Made by a program: the position numbers and the translations under genes
Shown here: piece by piece, positions 17,195-26,695 of the stretch
How the letters are laid out: each line of letters opens with the position of its first letter
Position numbering within the stretch: position 1 is the stretch's first letter
Notes under the pieces: model-generated
Seen by the model: only the letters and a program-made list of their open reading frames with translations
Told to the model about the DNA's origin: nothing
Databases searched by the model: none
Assembly (NCBI RefSeq): GCF_900100345.1
Contig: NZ_FMTT01000020.1
Location: 29,564-93,563 of the forward strand
DNA length: 64,000 nt
Reading direction: 5' to 3'
From: Paenibacillus tianmuensis
GTDB lineage: Bacteria > Bacillota > Bacilli > Paenibacillales > NBRC-103111

Positions 17195-17224
17195 TCGACA
17201 AGCGTAATATTCAATTCATAAATT
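17195..17224 (+). promoter_or_regulatory. Candidate promoter of the kdp leader
   Basis: TCGACA, 18 nt, TAAATT, ending about 17 bp before the first riboswitch. Each hexamer departs from consensus by one or two bases. Confidence 0.4.
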
Positions 17225-17240
17225 TACAGTTTCCAAATTC

Positions 17241-17420
17241 TTATCGCTTAATTTCCGCCATCGTGCGGAAAGCGGGGGAACCACAAGGGAAGCCTGCGCT
17301 GCCGGTGTGAGAGCCGAAAGCCATGCGTCCCCGGGGTGAATCCTCATCGTGCATGTGAAACATGCACTGAGGTAGGGCGACTCTCACCGCCCGAATCCGT
17401 CAGCTAACCTCGTCAGCGTT
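17241..17420 (+). promoter_or_regulatory. c-di-AMP riboswitch (ydaO-yuaA), first copy
   Basis: Matches the ydaO-type consensus: GGGGGAACCA at about 17274, GGGGTGAATCC near 17334, and a block GTAGGGCGACTCTCACCG followed by GCCCGAATCCGTCAGC and TAACCTCGTCAGCGT at the end. The ATCGCTTA start and CAGCGT end form the closing helix. It is followed by its own terminator at 17501-17530. In this class, bound cyclic di-AMP favours termination, which reduces K+ uptake gene expression. Confidence 0.92.
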
Positions 17421-17500
17421 GGATCGAACAGCCGTTTAGAGGCCGGCCGCGGCCTTTGTTCGAATGGAGAGAGGATGATGAAGCTTGTGATCGTATAGCG

Positions 17501-17530
17501 ACCACAGGGCTCCTGCCTCTGTGGTTTTTT
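17501..17530 (+). terminator. Terminator of the first riboswitch
   Basis: ACCACAGGG / CTCTGTGGT stem-loop followed by six T residues, about 80 nt after the first aptamer. It is the likely expression platform. Confidence 0.75.
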
Positions 17531-17599
17531 ATTGTCTTTTTTGGAAAAACGGAACGCCAGTTCTATTCGAGAAAATATAAAAATGCAGCCATTCCATGC

Positions 17600-17770
17600 A
17601 GTATATCGCTGAATTCCCGGCTCGCCGGGAAGCGGGGGAACCAACGGGACAGGACGGCGCGTTAGACGCGCGGATCGGTCCCAGGGGTGAATCTCTTCGC
17701 GCTTGCTTTGCAAGCGCTGGGGTAGGGCGACTCTCACGCCCGAATCCGTCAGCTAACCTCGTAAGCGTAC
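17600..17770 (+). promoter_or_regulatory. c-di-AMP riboswitch (ydaO-yuaA), second copy
   Basis: Second complete aptamer: TATCGCTGAATT start, GGGGGAACCA at about 17634, AGGGGTGAATC near 17681, then TAGGGCGACTCTCACG, CCCGAATCCGTCAGC and TAACCTCGTAAGCGTA. The variable stem-loops differ from the first copy while the core blocks are the same. It is followed by a terminator at 17823-17870. No clear promoter lies between the copies, so both probably sit on one leader RNA. Confidence 0.92.
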
Positions 17771-17822
17771 AGAGAGAGGCAACGATTGTCGTGAGCTCAT
17801 AAGACACGGTTTGTTTCACCGT

Positions 17823-17870
17823 GCCTGGAAGCCGCGGGAAGAGTCACCTCTTGCCCCAGGCTTCTTTTTT
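17823..17870 (+). terminator. Terminator of the second riboswitch
   Basis: GAAGCC and GCGGGAAGAG pair with CTCTTGCCCC and GGCTTC, followed by six T residues, 44 bp before the first gene of the kdp locus. Confidence 0.75.
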
Positions 17871-17913
17871 GTTGCCTTTTCTCCTGGAGTGAACAGGAGG
17901 AGAACGTATAAAA

Positions 17914-18327
17914 ATGACCATAGTATCATCTGGCTATATTTTGGTGTCCGCGCCGAATAAGGCGGGAGAAAACTTTATCCGCGAGCTGCAAAGACGGCAG
18001 CTTCGCCTTGCGGCCATTGTCAACAGCAAGACAGAGCATAAGAGGCTGGCCGGGCTTGGCGTCGGGAACGTGGTGACGATCGACACGTCAGGCTGCGAGT
18101 CCTGGACCGTGCCCCAGTTTGCGGTCAGCCGAGTGTATTTATTCGAGAAAAGCCTGAACTTGTCGTGCCGGTACATTCAGATTTGCCGGACGTGGACGAA
18201 CGGGCCGATTTATCTGATTACGAGCAATCCGAGCCCCCGGCTCGTGTATAAGGGGCTTGGCGCGCATCATGTCATTTATACGAACGGCGACGATGTCGGA
18301 TTTTTGATCGACGGTCATTTGGAGTAA
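17914..18327 (+). CDS. Hypothetical protein, first gene of the kdp locus
   Basis: A 137-residue soluble protein I do not recognise. It begins with a strand and a nucleotide-fold-like loop (GYILVSAPNKAGENFIREL), a second strand (LRLAAIVNSK) and ends with VGFLIDGHLE, suggesting a small alpha/beta or Rossmann-like fold, perhaps distantly like K+-channel RCK/TrkA-N domains; this is inference. AGGAGGAGAA lies upstream of the ATG at 17914. It is the first gene after both riboswitches and precedes kdpF by about 140 bp, so a role in K+ homeostasis is plausible. Confidence 0.78.
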   Translation: MTIVSSGYILVSAPNKAGENFIRELQRRQLRLAAIVNSKTEHKRLAGLGVGNVVTIDTSGCESWTVPQFAVSRVYLFEKSLNLSCRYIQICRTWTNGPIYLITSNPSPRLVYKGLGAHHVIYTNGDDVGFLIDGHLE

Positions 18328-18361
18328 ACGGGCGCAATCGCTCGGAAGGAGGCGTTGGAAA

Positions 18362-18472
18362 GTGGCGGACTTGTACATGGCATTGCTGTTGGCGGGAACC
18401 TACGTATTGTTCTGGGGCTTTCTGACCTGGTGCAGCCGGGTAACCGAGGAATCGGGAGGGGACGGACGATGA
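18362..18472 (+). CDS. 36-residue membrane peptide upstream of kdpF
   Basis: GTG start with AAGGAGG 11 nt upstream. The product has one membrane span (LYMALLLAGTYVLFWGFLTW) followed by CSRVTEESGGDGR. Its stop overlaps the kdpF start as ATGA, so translation is coupled to kdpF. Very short membrane peptides of this kind are found before kdpF in other bacteria, to my recollection, but none is well characterised. It may be an extra small subunit of the Kdp complex. Confidence 0.68.
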   Translation: MADLYMALLLAGTYVLFWGFLTWCSRVTEESGGDGR

Positions 18473-18546
18473 TCGTCATCGGGGGAATGATTTTATTCGT
18501 ATTCATCTATTTGGCGTATGCCTTGATTCATCCGGAGAAGTTTTAA
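18469..18546 (+). CDS. kdpF: K+-transporting ATPase KdpF subunit
   Basis: A 25-residue single-span peptide (MIVIGGMILFVFIYLAYALI) ending HPEKF, the typical KdpF ending. KdpF stabilises the KdpABC complex in the membrane. It overlaps the preceding peptide gene by four bases and lies 42 bp before kdpA. It is below the usual length limit for gene calling. Confidence 0.88.
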   Translation: MIVIGGMILFVFIYLAYALIHPEKF

Positions 18547-18588
18547 CGATCCGGATTCGGCTTGTTTACTAAAGGAGGTTTGGACCCC

Positions 18589-20268
18589 GTGGGTATTTTG
18601 CAAATGGCCGTTGTCATAGGGATTCTGGTGCTGCTCGTGAAGCCGCTCGGCACTTATTTATATCATGTCTTTTCCGGCGAGGACAATCGTACGGACCGCT
18701 TGTTCGGATGGGCGGAGCGGCCGATCTTCAAGCTGATCGGGCTGCGCGAACGCAAGGGGATGACATGGAAAACGTACGGACTTAGCTTTATCGTCACCAA
18801 TCTTGTGCTGGTGGCCTTCGGATATTTGCTGTTAAGACTGCAAAAGCTGCTGCCGCTCAATCCGAACGGCATCGACAATATGGAGCAGACCTTGTCGTTC
18901 AATACGATCATCAGCTTCATGACGAATACGAACCTGCAGCATTACAGCGGGGAGTCGGGACTTTCTTATTTGTCGCAAATGGCTGTGATCACCATGATGA
19001 TGTTTACTTCCGCGGCGACGGGGCTGTGCGTGGCGATTGCCTTTATCCGCGGCGTCACGACCAAGGGCAAGACGCTGGGCAACTTCTACGAGGATTTCGT
19101 CAAGGCGCACACCCGCGTGTTTCTGCCGTTTGCTTTCGTGGTCACGCTGGCGCTGGTAGCTTTGCACGTGCCGCAGACGCTGCAGCCGACGATAACCGTG
19201 CAGACGCTTGAAGGGGCGGAGCAGCAGGTTGCGATCGGACCGGTCGCGTCATTGGAATCGATCAAGCACTTGGGGACGAACGGAGGAGGCTTCTTCGGCG
19301 TCAATTCGTCGCACCCGTTCGAGAACCCGAATCCGCTGACGAACGTGATCGAGATGCTGTCCATGTGGTGCTTGTCAGCGGCGCTGCCGTACACGTACGG
19401 GTTGTTCGCGAAAAACCGGAAGCAGGGGTGGGTTATTTTCTCCGCGATGCTCATTTTGTTCGTGCTGTTCCTGTCGCTCGTCTACACGTCCGAGTTAAAC
19501 GGTAACCCGGCGTTGAACAAGCTGGGCATGGACGCTTCCCAAGGCAGCATGGAAGGCAAAGAGGTGCGCTTCGGCATCCCGATGTCGGCCTTGTTTACGA
19601 CCATTACGACGGCGGCGACGACCGGTTCGGTCAACAACATGCATGATACGCTGACGCCGCTAGGAGGCATTACGCCGCTCGCGCTGATGATGCTGAACAG
19701 CGTGTTCGGCGGCAAAGGCGTCGGACTCGTCAATATGCTGATGTACGCCATTCTGGGCGTGTTCCTTGCAGGTCTGATGGTCGGACGAACCCCGGAATTT
19801 CTGGGGCGGAAGATCGAGGCCCGCGAGATGAAATTGATCGCCATTGCGATTCTGGCGCATCCGTTTATTATTTTGGTGCCGACGGCGATTGCGCTTGCGA
19901 CCGAGCTGGGCAAAGCGGCGATCACGAATCCGTCGTTCCACGGCATCTCGCAGGTGCTGTACGAATATACGTCGTCGGCGGCCAATAATGGCTCCGGCTT
20001 CGAGGGTCTGGGCGACAATACGCCGTTCTGGAACATCACGACCGGCCTTGTGATGCTGTTCGGACGCTATATCTCGATGATTGCGCTGCTGGCCGTGGCC
20101 GGTTCGCTCAACCGCAAGCAATGGGTGCCAGAGACTGTCGGCACGTTCCGTACGGACAACGGTTTGTTCGTCGGTATTCTCGTCGGAACGGTGCTCATTA
20201 TCGGGGCGCTGACGTTCCTGCCGGCCATCGTGCTTGGGCCCGTGGCCGAGCATTTGACGCTGCGTTAA
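18589..20268 (+). CDS. kdpA: K+-transporting ATPase subunit A
   Basis: A 559-residue channel-like subunit that selects and passes K+ through the KdpFABC pump. The four selectivity-filter regions are visible: [59 protein letters not shown] (first part) and [17 protein letters not shown] at 18589 was chosen for its AAAGGAGGT ribosome site; the frame could begin 27 bp earlier but without support. Control is through the two c-di-AMP riboswitches upstream. Confidence 0.96.
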   Translation: MGILQMAVVIGILVLLVKPLGTYLYHVFSGEDNRTDRLFGWAERPIFKLIGLRERKGMTWKTYGLSFIVTNLVLVAFGYLLLRLQKLLPLNPNGIDNMEQTLSFNTIISFMTNTNLQHYSGESGLSYLSQMAVITMMMFTSAATGLCVAIAFIRGVTTKGKTLGNFYEDFVKAHTRVFLPFAFVVTLALVALHVPQTLQPTITVQTLEGAEQQVAIGPVASLESIKHLGTNGGGFFGVNSSHPFENPNPLTNVIEMLSMWCLSAALPYTYGLFAKNRKQGWVIFSAMLILFVLFLSLVYTSELNGNPALNKLGMDASQGSMEGKEVRFGIPMSALFTTITTAATTGSVNNMHDTLTPLGGITPLALMMLNSVFGGKGVGLVNMLMYAILGVFLAGLMVGRTPEFLGRKIEAREMKLIAIAILAHPFIILVPTAIALATELGKAAITNPSFHGISQVLYEYTSSAANNGSGFEGLGDNTPFWNITTGLVMLFGRYISMIALLAVAGSLNRKQWVPETVGTFRTDNGLFVGILVGTVLIIGALTFLPAIVLGPVAEHLTLR

Positions 20269-20302
20269 ACGTGAAGATCGCGAAGGAAGAGGGGAGTTAC
20301 CC

Positions 20303-22333
20303 ATGAGTTCGAATCGAAAAAGCATGATGTCCGGACCGATCGTCCGGAATGCGATAAAAGAAAGCTTCGTGAAGCTGAATCCGGTCACGATGATGAAAAA
20401 TCCGGTGATGTTTGTGGTCGAGGTAGGCACGCTCGTCGTACTGCTAATGACGCTGCTGCCGGGGTATTTCGGAACGGAGGAGAGCGTTGGCTTCAACTTC
20501 ACCGTATTTGTTATCCTGCTGTTCACGGTGCTGTTCGCGAATTTCGCGGAGGCGCTCGCCGAAGGGCGCGGGAAGGCGCAGGCCGACTCGCTGAAGAAAT
20601 CGAAGAAGGAAATCACCGCGAATAAAGTGACGGGAGCCGGCGTGAAGCAGGTTCCCTCCACCGAGCTGCGGAAGGGCGATATCGTCATCGTATCCCAAGG
20701 CGAAATGATTCCCGGCGACGGCGAAGTGATCGAAGGGCTGGCGTCCGTGGACGAATCGGCGATCACCGGGGAATCGGCTCCGGTCATTAAAGAAGCCGGA
20801 GGCGACTTCAGCTCGGTGACCGGGGGGACCCGGGTGGTGAGCGACAAGATCCGGGTACGCATTACGAGCGATCCCGGCGAATCGTTCATCGACCGGATGA
20901 TTTCTTTGGTCGAAGGCGCGAAGCGGCAGAAGACGCCGAACGAAATTGCGCTGAACACGCTGCTCACCAGCTTGACGCTCATTTTTATGATCGTCGTCGT
21001 CACGCTCGCTCCGATTGCCCGCTACCTGGGGATCGAGCTGCAAATTCCGATGCTGATCGCGCTGCTGGTTTGCTTGATTCCGACGACGATCGGCGGTTTG
21101 CTGTCGGCGATCGGAATCGCCGGGATGGACCGGGTGACCCAGTTCAACGTATTGGCGATGTCGGGGAAAGCCGTCGAAGCGTCCGGCGACATCAACACGA
21201 TGATTCTCGACAAAACGGGCACGATTACGTTCGGGAACCGGATGGCGAGCGAGTTCGTACCGGTCGGCTCGGCGGATTCCGATACGGTGGCGAAGTGGTC
21301 TGCGATCAGCTCGGTCAAAGATGAGACGCCGGAAGGCCGCTCCGTGCTGGAGCTGATGAAAAAGCAGAACTTTTTGTTCGACCAAGCCCTCGCCGAGGGC
21401 GGCGAATTTATCGAATTCAAAGCCGAGACCCGGATGAGCGGCATCGACCTGACGGACGGCCGCCAAGTGCGCAAAGGCGCCGTGGATGCGGTAAAGAAGT
21501 GGGTGCAGGCGCAGGGCGGCGTCATCCCGGCCGATTTGGAAGTCAAGGGCAATGCGATTGCCTCGGAAGGCGGCACGCCGCTGGCGGTGGCCGTAGACCG
21601 CGAAATATTCGGCTTGATTTATTTGAAGGATACCGTCAAGCCCGGCATGCGGGAGCGATTCGAGCAGCTGCGCAAGATGGGCATCAAGACGATCATGTGT
21701 ACGGGCGACAATCCGCTGACAGCCGCAACGATTGCCCGGGAGGCCGGGGTGGACGATTTTATCGCGGAGAGCAAGCCGGAGGACAAAATCGCCGTGATCC
21801 GGCGCGAGCAGGCCGAAGGCAAGCTGGTGGCGATGACCGGCGACGGCACGAACGACGCGCCGGCGCTGGCGCAGGCCGACGTGGGTCTCGCGATGAACAG
21901 CGGGACGGTGGCGGCGAAGGAGGCAGCCAACATGGTCGATCTCGATTCCGACCCGTCCAAAATTATCGAAGTCGTAGCCATCGGCAAGCAGCTTCTGATG
22001 ACCCGCGGCGCGCTGACAACGTTCAGTATCGCCAATGACGTAGCGAAATATTTTGCGATCATCCCGGCGATGTTCACGCTGGCGATTCCGGAGATGGAAG
22101 CTCTGAACATCATGAAGCTTGGTTCGCCGATGTCGGCGATTCTTTCGGCGCTGATTTTCAACGCGATTATCATCCCGCTGCTGATTCCGCTGGCGATGAA
22201 AGGCGTAACCTACAAGCCGATGAGCTCGACGCAGCTGCTGCGACGCAATCTATTCCTGTACGGGCTGGGCGGGGTATTGGTGCCGTTCGTCGGCATCAAG
22301 CTGATCGATCTGGCGGTTCACCTGTGGATTTGA
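20303..22333 (+). CDS. kdpB: K+-transporting ATPase subunit B
   Basis: A 676-residue P-type ATPase subunit that couples ATP hydrolysis to K+ import. The phosphorylation motif [11 protein letters not shown], the actuator TGES (AITGESAPV), [18 protein letters not shown] for Mg2+ and the KDP-subfamily membrane helices are present. ATG at 20303 with GAAGAGGGGA upstream. It lies 34 bp after kdpA in the same operon. Confidence 0.97.
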   Translation: MSSNRKSMMSGPIVRNAIKESFVKLNPVTMMKNPVMFVVEVGTLVVLLMTLLPGYFGTEESVGFNFTVFVILLFTVLFANFAEALAEGRGKAQADSLKKSKKEITANKVTGAGVKQVPSTELRKGDIVIVSQGEMIPGDGEVIEGLASVDESAITGESAPVIKEAGGDFSSVTGGTRVVSDKIRVRITSDPGESFIDRMISLVEGAKRQKTPNEIALNTLLTSLTLIFMIVVVTLAPIARYLGIELQIPMLIALLVCLIPTTIGGLLSAIGIAGMDRVTQFNVLAMSGKAVEASGDINTMILDKTGTITFGNRMASEFVPVGSADSDTVAKWSAISSVKDETPEGRSVLELMKKQNFLFDQALAEGGEFIEFKAETRMSGIDLTDGRQVRKGAVDAVKKWVQAQGGVIPADLEVKGNAIASEGGTPLAVAVDREIFGLIYLKDTVKPGMRERFEQLRKMGIKTIMCTGDNPLTAATIAREAGVDDFIAESKPEDKIAVIRREQAEGKLVAMTGDGTNDAPALAQADVGLAMNSGTVAAKEAANMVDLDSDPSKIIEVVAIGKQLLMTRGALTTFSIANDVAKYFAIIPAMFTLAIPEMEALNIMKLGSPMSAILSALIFNAIIIPLLIPLAMKGVTYKPMSSTQLLRRNLFLYGLGGVLVPFVGIKLIDLAVHLWI

Positions 22334-22372
22334 CGGGCGAAGACTTGCGTCCATTTTTTCACGAAACAAGAT

Positions 22373-22401
22373 TTGTAGAGAAAACAAGTTGGAGATATGA
22401 T
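22373..22401 (+). promoter_or_regulatory. Possible internal promoter before kdpC
   Basis: TTGTAG, 17 nt, TATGAT in the 91-bp gap between kdpB and kdpC. The gap is unusually long for this operon. The match is fair and could be chance in an AT-rich spacer. Confidence 0.3.
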
Positions 22402-22424
22402 ATATAGAAAGGGAATGATTCCTT

Positions 22425-23039
22425 ATGGTAAGCCGCACCAATCATGAAGGGGCTGAGACGGCCCGCTTCTCGCTCAGTATTGCCGTACGCGCTTCGATCG
22501 TGTTTATCGTCGTTTGCGGTCTTATTTATCCGCTCGTCTCGACCGGAATCGCGCAGGTGATTTTTCCGGCTCAGGCGAAGGGCAGCCTGATTCAAGACCG
22601 CAGCGGCGTTGTAGTCGGCTCCGAGCTGATCGGGCAGAAATTCAGCGATCCAAAATATTTCCAGGGACGCGTATCGAGTATTGAATATAAAGCCGATGCC
22701 TCGGGCTCGACTAACTATGCGCCGTCGAACCCCGAGCTGCTGAAGCGGACGCAGCAATCGATTGAGTCCTGGAAGACGGCCAATCCGGGCGTGCCGGTCA
22801 GCGAAGTTCCGATCGACCTGCTGACCAACTCCGGCTCGGGTCTTGATCCGCATATTTCCCCGAAGGCAGCCCAAGCGCAAGTGCCGCGGATCAGCAAGCT
22901 GACGGGAATTGCCGAAGCGGACCTCGGACAGCTGGTGGAGCGCCAGACGGAAGGGCGGGATCTCGGTGTATTCGGCGAACCTCGCGTGAACGTGCTGAAG
23001 CTGAACCTGGCGCTTACCGAAATGATGACGAAAAAGTAG
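22425..23039 (+). CDS. kdpC: K+-transporting ATPase subunit C
   Basis: A 204-residue subunit with one N-terminal membrane span (about 20-45) and an extracytoplasmic domain. Family motifs: [35 protein letters not shown] and the NPELLKR segment. KdpC assists high-affinity ATP or ion handling in KdpFABC. ATG at 22425 follows AGAAAGGGAATG. Confidence 0.95.
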   Translation: MVSRTNHEGAETARFSLSIAVRASIVFIVVCGLIYPLVSTGIAQVIFPAQAKGSLIQDRSGVVVGSELIGQKFSDPKYFQGRVSSIEYKADASGSTNYAPSNPELLKRTQQSIESWKTANPGVPVSEVPIDLLTNSGSGLDPHISPKAAQAQVPRISKLTGIAEADLGQLVERQTEGRDLGVFGEPRVNVLKLNLALTEMMTKK

Positions 23040-23060
23040 TGTAAAAGGAGCTGTTGTGTT

Positions 23061-24308
23061 TTGTCCGGAAAAGCCAAACATACCGCCGCCGTGTCGCTCG
23101 GCGTCATGGCCGCGGGATTCGCGGCGACGATACCGTGGGCGGATCATACGTGGGTTCGCCTGCTGCAAAGCGGATTCGAAGCGGGACTTGTAGGGGGACT
23201 GGCCGATTGGTTTGCCGTGACCGCCTTGTTCCGCCATCCGCTGGGCATTCCGATCCCGCATACCGCGCTGCTGCCGAATAACCGGCGGCGCGTAACGGAA
23301 GCGCTCATTACAACCGTCGAGCAGGAACTGATCAGCAAAGAAAGCATCCGCAGCAAACTCGCCGGGCTGAAGATCGTTTCGCGCGGACTAGAAGCGGCCG
23401 AACGGGTTTTGGAATCCGACAAGACGCAGCAGAGTATCGCCGTATTGTGCGAGCGGCTGCTGGACTATATCCCATGGGATCGTATACCCGCGCTGCTGGA
23501 GAAGGAAATCCGGCAGCGCATTGACGCGTTGGAGGCCGCACCGGCTCTCCGCAAAGCGCTGGATCAAGTGTACCAGCATCAGGGGGACGAGAAAGCGCTC
23601 GATTTTCTGTTGGATTTGGCTGAGCAGCTTGTACTGACGAGAGAAACGCAGCACCGACTTGGCGCGATGGCTGTCCAGGCGATGCATGGGCTTCAGACGA
23701 ACGGATTTATGCAGCTTGCGGTTAACGCGTTTCTTGGTTTTTATAACGAAGAAAAGCTTGGGGCGATGATCCAGCAGTTTGTGTGGAACGCCATCCGCGA
23801 GATGAAGCGGCAGGGGAACAAAAACCGGCGGGCGCTGCTGGCAGAGCTGCGTGTCCGGCTGGAGCGTTGGCTGGCCGATCCGGAGACGGAGGATACGTTA
23901 AACGCTTGGAAGATCCGGCTGCTGGACAACTTGGATCTCACTGCCCGGACGGAGCGATGGGTAGAGCAGTTGAAGGAGCGGCTTGTGGAAACGGTGCGAG
24001 AGCCGGATTTTGCCGAGCGCTATGCGATTCCTTTTCTGAAGGAGCTGCTGCATCGGATTCGGGAAGACGAGCAGGGCATGGAGAAGCTGGAGCAGTGGGT
24101 TCATGAGCAGCTTGGCCGCTGGGTGGAGGCGAACCATTCTAAAATCGGCGCTTTGATCCGGGAGAATGTGGACCAGTTCGACAATGAGACACTGATTGCA
24201 TTAATGGAAGATAAAATCGGAAGCGACTTGCAGTGGATTCGGGTCAACGGCGCGCTATGCGGTTTTTTGATCGGACTGGTGCTGGGAGCGGTCAAACTGT
24301 TCGTCTGA
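23061..24308 (+). CDS. DUF445 family protein
   Basis: A 415-residue membrane-associated protein. The N-terminus has a hydrophobic segment and the family marker GLVGGLADWFAVTALFRHPLG (first 20 typical), and a last hydrophobic segment (NGALCGFLIGLVLGAVKLF) closes the protein; the middle is long and helical. Function is unknown (B. subtilis YheB is a relative). TTG at 23061 follows AAAGGAG. It lies 21 bp after kdpC and 27 bp before the KdpD-like gene, so it is in the kdp transcription unit. Confidence 0.85.
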   Translation: MSGKAKHTAAVSLGVMAAGFAATIPWADHTWVRLLQSGFEAGLVGGLADWFAVTALFRHPLGIPIPHTALLPNNRRRVTEALITTVEQELISKESIRSKLAGLKIVSRGLEAAERVLESDKTQQSIAVLCERLLDYIPWDRIPALLEKEIRQRIDALEAAPALRKALDQVYQHQGDEKALDFLLDLAEQLVLTRETQHRLGAMAVQAMHGLQTNGFMQLAVNAFLGFYNEEKLGAMIQQFVWNAIREMKRQGNKNRRALLAELRVRLERWLADPETEDTLNAWKIRLLDNLDLTARTERWVEQLKERLVETVREPDFAERYAIPFLKELLHRIREDEQGMEKLEQWVHEQLGRWVEANHSKIGALIRENVDQFDNETLIALMEDKIGSDLQWIRVNGALCGFLIGLVLGAVKLFV

Positions 24309-24335
24309 CGCCGGGAGAAGAGAGGCGATGTCAGG

Positions 24336-26669
24336 ATGGGGACGGAAACGTTCAAGCGAAAAACGCCGGAGGAAATTTTGAAGTCCATCTCCAAGCTTCA
24401 TCAAGGGCGGCTGAAAGTGTATATCGGGGCGGTGAGCGGGTCGGGAAAGACGTATCACATGCTCCGGGAAGGACAGCTGCTGAAGGAACAGGGGATCGAC
24501 GTCGTCATCTGCGCTGTTTCCACGATGCAGCGGCCGGAAACGGTCCGGCAGATCGGCGATTTGGAGCGGGTGTCCAGCATCCATTGGCAGAAAGACGGTA
24601 TAGAAAAGAAGGACTTGAATCTGGAAGCGCTCATCGAGCACAATCCCGAGGTTGTGCTGGTGGACGGCTTGGCGCACCGTAATCGCGAAGGGGCTCTTTT
24701 TCCGACACGGCTTGAGGATATCCGGTATTTACTCAGCAAGGGCATCAGTGTCATTACGACGGTCAACGTGTACGAACTGGAGGGCGCAACGGAGCTGGCT
24801 CAGAAGCTGACCGGCATCGAGGTGCGTGAAACGGTATCGTCCGATACGCTGGACCTGGCGGATGAAGTCGTGCTGATCGATGCGACGCCGGAGATGATTT
24901 TGAGCCGCGTCGAGGAAGGCAGTGTGAAAGCGCAGAAAGGCGCGGGCATATTCAAGCGGGGCAATCTCGCAGTGCTCCGGGAGCTCGCGCTGCGGCTCGT
25001 GGCGGTAGGCGTCAACGATTCGCTGGAGAAGCACCGCGAAGAGCTCGGGCTGATCGGACCGTCAGGCGCGGCTGAACGCATTCTCGTATCCGCTCAATAT
25101 CACTGGAACGGTTCGATTTATGTGCGGCGGGGCCAACAAATCGCCAAGCGGCTGAACGGCGACCTGCTTGTGGTTGCTTTTGTCCATCCAAAAAAGGAGT
25201 TGTCTAAGGAAGAGGCGGCGTTTAAGCGGTCGATGGTCAAGCTGGCGGAGAAGGTTGACGGAGTGTTCGAACAGCTGCCATTTAACTCGCGGCGTTCTTT
25301 GCCCGACGTGCTGGTGAACTATGCGCTGGCGCATCGTGTAACGCGTATCGTCCTCGGGCACTCCAAGCAGACGTTATGGCAGGAGCTGTGGCAAGGGTCG
25401 ATCGTGCACGACATGCTCAAGCGGACGTGTAACATCGATATTTTTATCGTGGCGGATCGAGCGGCGCATGAGGGCGAGCGTATTTTGCCGACCAAACAGA
25501 CCAAGCGGAAGAAAGCGTCCGATCTGTACCGGCGGCTCAGCACGGATGAGGTCGAACGGGAGATCGAGCAGCTACGTAAAGGCCGGTTCAAGGTGTATAT
25601 CGGCGCGGCTCCAGGTGTCGGCAAGACGTATACGATGCTGCAGGAAGGCAACGATCTGCTGAAAAAGGGGATCGGCGTGCAGATCGGGCTGCTGGAAACG
25701 CATGGCCGTAAGGAGACGCAGGCGCAAATCGGCGAGCTTCAAATGATCCCGCGGCAGGTGATCGATTACCGCGGCACGAAGCTGGAGGAAATGGATACGG
25801 ACGAGATTATCCGGCGCAAGCCCGAAGTCGTGCTGGTCGACGAGCTGGCGCATACGAATGTGCCGGGCAGCAAAAACAAGAAGCGCTACGAAGACGTGCT
25901 GGAGCTGTTGTCAGCAGGCATTTCGGTCATCTCGACGGTGAACGTGCAGCATCTGGAAAGCTTGAACGACGCGGTGGAGAAGCTCACCGGAGTTCGTGTC
26001 CGGGAGACGGTACCGGACCATATTTTACGCTTGGCCGACGAAGTTCAACTGATCGACGTCGCGCCGCAGACGCTTCGGCAGCGCATGAGAGAGGGGCGTA
26101 TTTACGCGCTCGACAAAGTGGATCAAGCGCTCGGTCATTTTTTTCGTACGATGAATTTGATTGGGCTGCGGGAGCTGGCTCTCCGTGAAATCGCCGATGA
26201 CGTGGACGAACGGTTGGAATCGTACGAGCGCAAAAGCTCGCTTCGCGGTCCGTGGCGCCGGCAGGAATCGATCTTTGTGTGCGTGGACGTTACTCCGGAC
26301 GCCGAGCGATTGATCCGGCGCGGTTTTCGCATCGCTCATCGGCTGAAAGCCGTATGGCATGTTGCCTACGTCCAGCTCGGCAGCGGGGCGCAGAGCAGCG
26401 AGCTGGACGCCAGATCGGAGCAGCTCCGCAAGCTGACGGAGCGGCTTGGCGGCGTCTTTCAAGTGCACCGGGCGGAAAATCGGCTGCGTCTGCCGGAAGT
26501 GTTGGCTGCCAAGGCGGATGCTTGTCAGGCGACACAGCTCATTATAGGCCAATCCAGCAAGTCTTCCTTGAAGGAAATGATACAGGGCTCGGTCGTGAAG
26601 AAGCTGCTGCGCCGCTCCCGGCATATGGATGTGCTCGTCGTAGCGGATGCCGAGACGAAACCGGGCTGA
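24336..26669 (+). CDS. Doubled KdpD sensor module without histidine kinase
   Basis: A 777-residue cytosolic protein made of two KdpD-USP units in tandem. Unit 1 (about 20-370) has a diverged Walker A (GAVSGSGKTYHML) and Walker B (VVLVDGLAHRN). Unit 2 (about 417-770) has the canonical GAAPGVGKTYTML and VVLVDELAHTN. Each is followed by a universal-stress-protein-like domain, the part of KdpD known to bind c-di-AMP in Staphylococcus aureus. There are no KdpD membrane helices and no kinase domain, and no kdpE is seen. KdpD forms lacking the kinase are known in some cyanobacteria and Alicyclobacillus; the internal duplication is less familiar to me. Confidence 0.88.
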   Translation: MGTETFKRKTPEEILKSISKLHQGRLKVYIGAVSGSGKTYHMLREGQLLKEQGIDVVICAVSTMQRPETVRQIGDLERVSSIHWQKDGIEKKDLNLEALIEHNPEVVLVDGLAHRNREGALFPTRLEDIRYLLSKGISVITTVNVYELEGATELAQKLTGIEVRETVSSDTLDLADEVVLIDATPEMILSRVEEGSVKAQKGAGIFKRGNLAVLRELALRLVAVGVNDSLEKHREELGLIGPSGAAERILVSAQYHWNGSIYVRRGQQIAKRLNGDLLVVAFVHPKKELSKEEAAFKRSMVKLAEKVDGVFEQLPFNSRRSLPDVLVNYALAHRVTRIVLGHSKQTLWQELWQGSIVHDMLKRTCNIDIFIVADRAAHEGERILPTKQTKRKKASDLYRRLSTDEVEREIEQLRKGRFKVYIGAAPGVGKTYTMLQEGNDLLKKGIGVQIGLLETHGRKETQAQIGELQMIPRQVIDYRGTKLEEMDTDEIIRRKPEVVLVDELAHTNVPGSKNKKRYEDVLELLSAGISVISTVNVQHLESLNDAVEKLTGVRVRETVPDHILRLADEVQLIDVAPQTLRQRMREGRIYALDKVDQALGHFFRTMNLIGLRELALREIADDVDERLESYERKSSLRGPWRRQESIFVCVDVTPDAERLIRRGFRIAHRLKAVWHVAYVQLGSGAQSSELDARSEQLRKLTERLGGVFQVHRAENRLRLPEVLAAKADACQATQLIIGQSSKSSLKEMIQGSVVKKLLRRSRHMDVLVVADAETKPG

Positions 26670-26695
26670 CGCATGAGAAAGGATCGTATAACAGG

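Noticed and set aside
19660..21003. A 447-codon minus-strand frame across kdpA and kdpB
   Set aside because: Shadow of two certain genes caused by G+C-rich third positions.
26252..26695. A longer start for the MerR-methyltransferase
   Set aside because: The extension lies within the KdpD-like gene and is compositionally a shadow; the MerR domain begins exactly at the ATG 26696.
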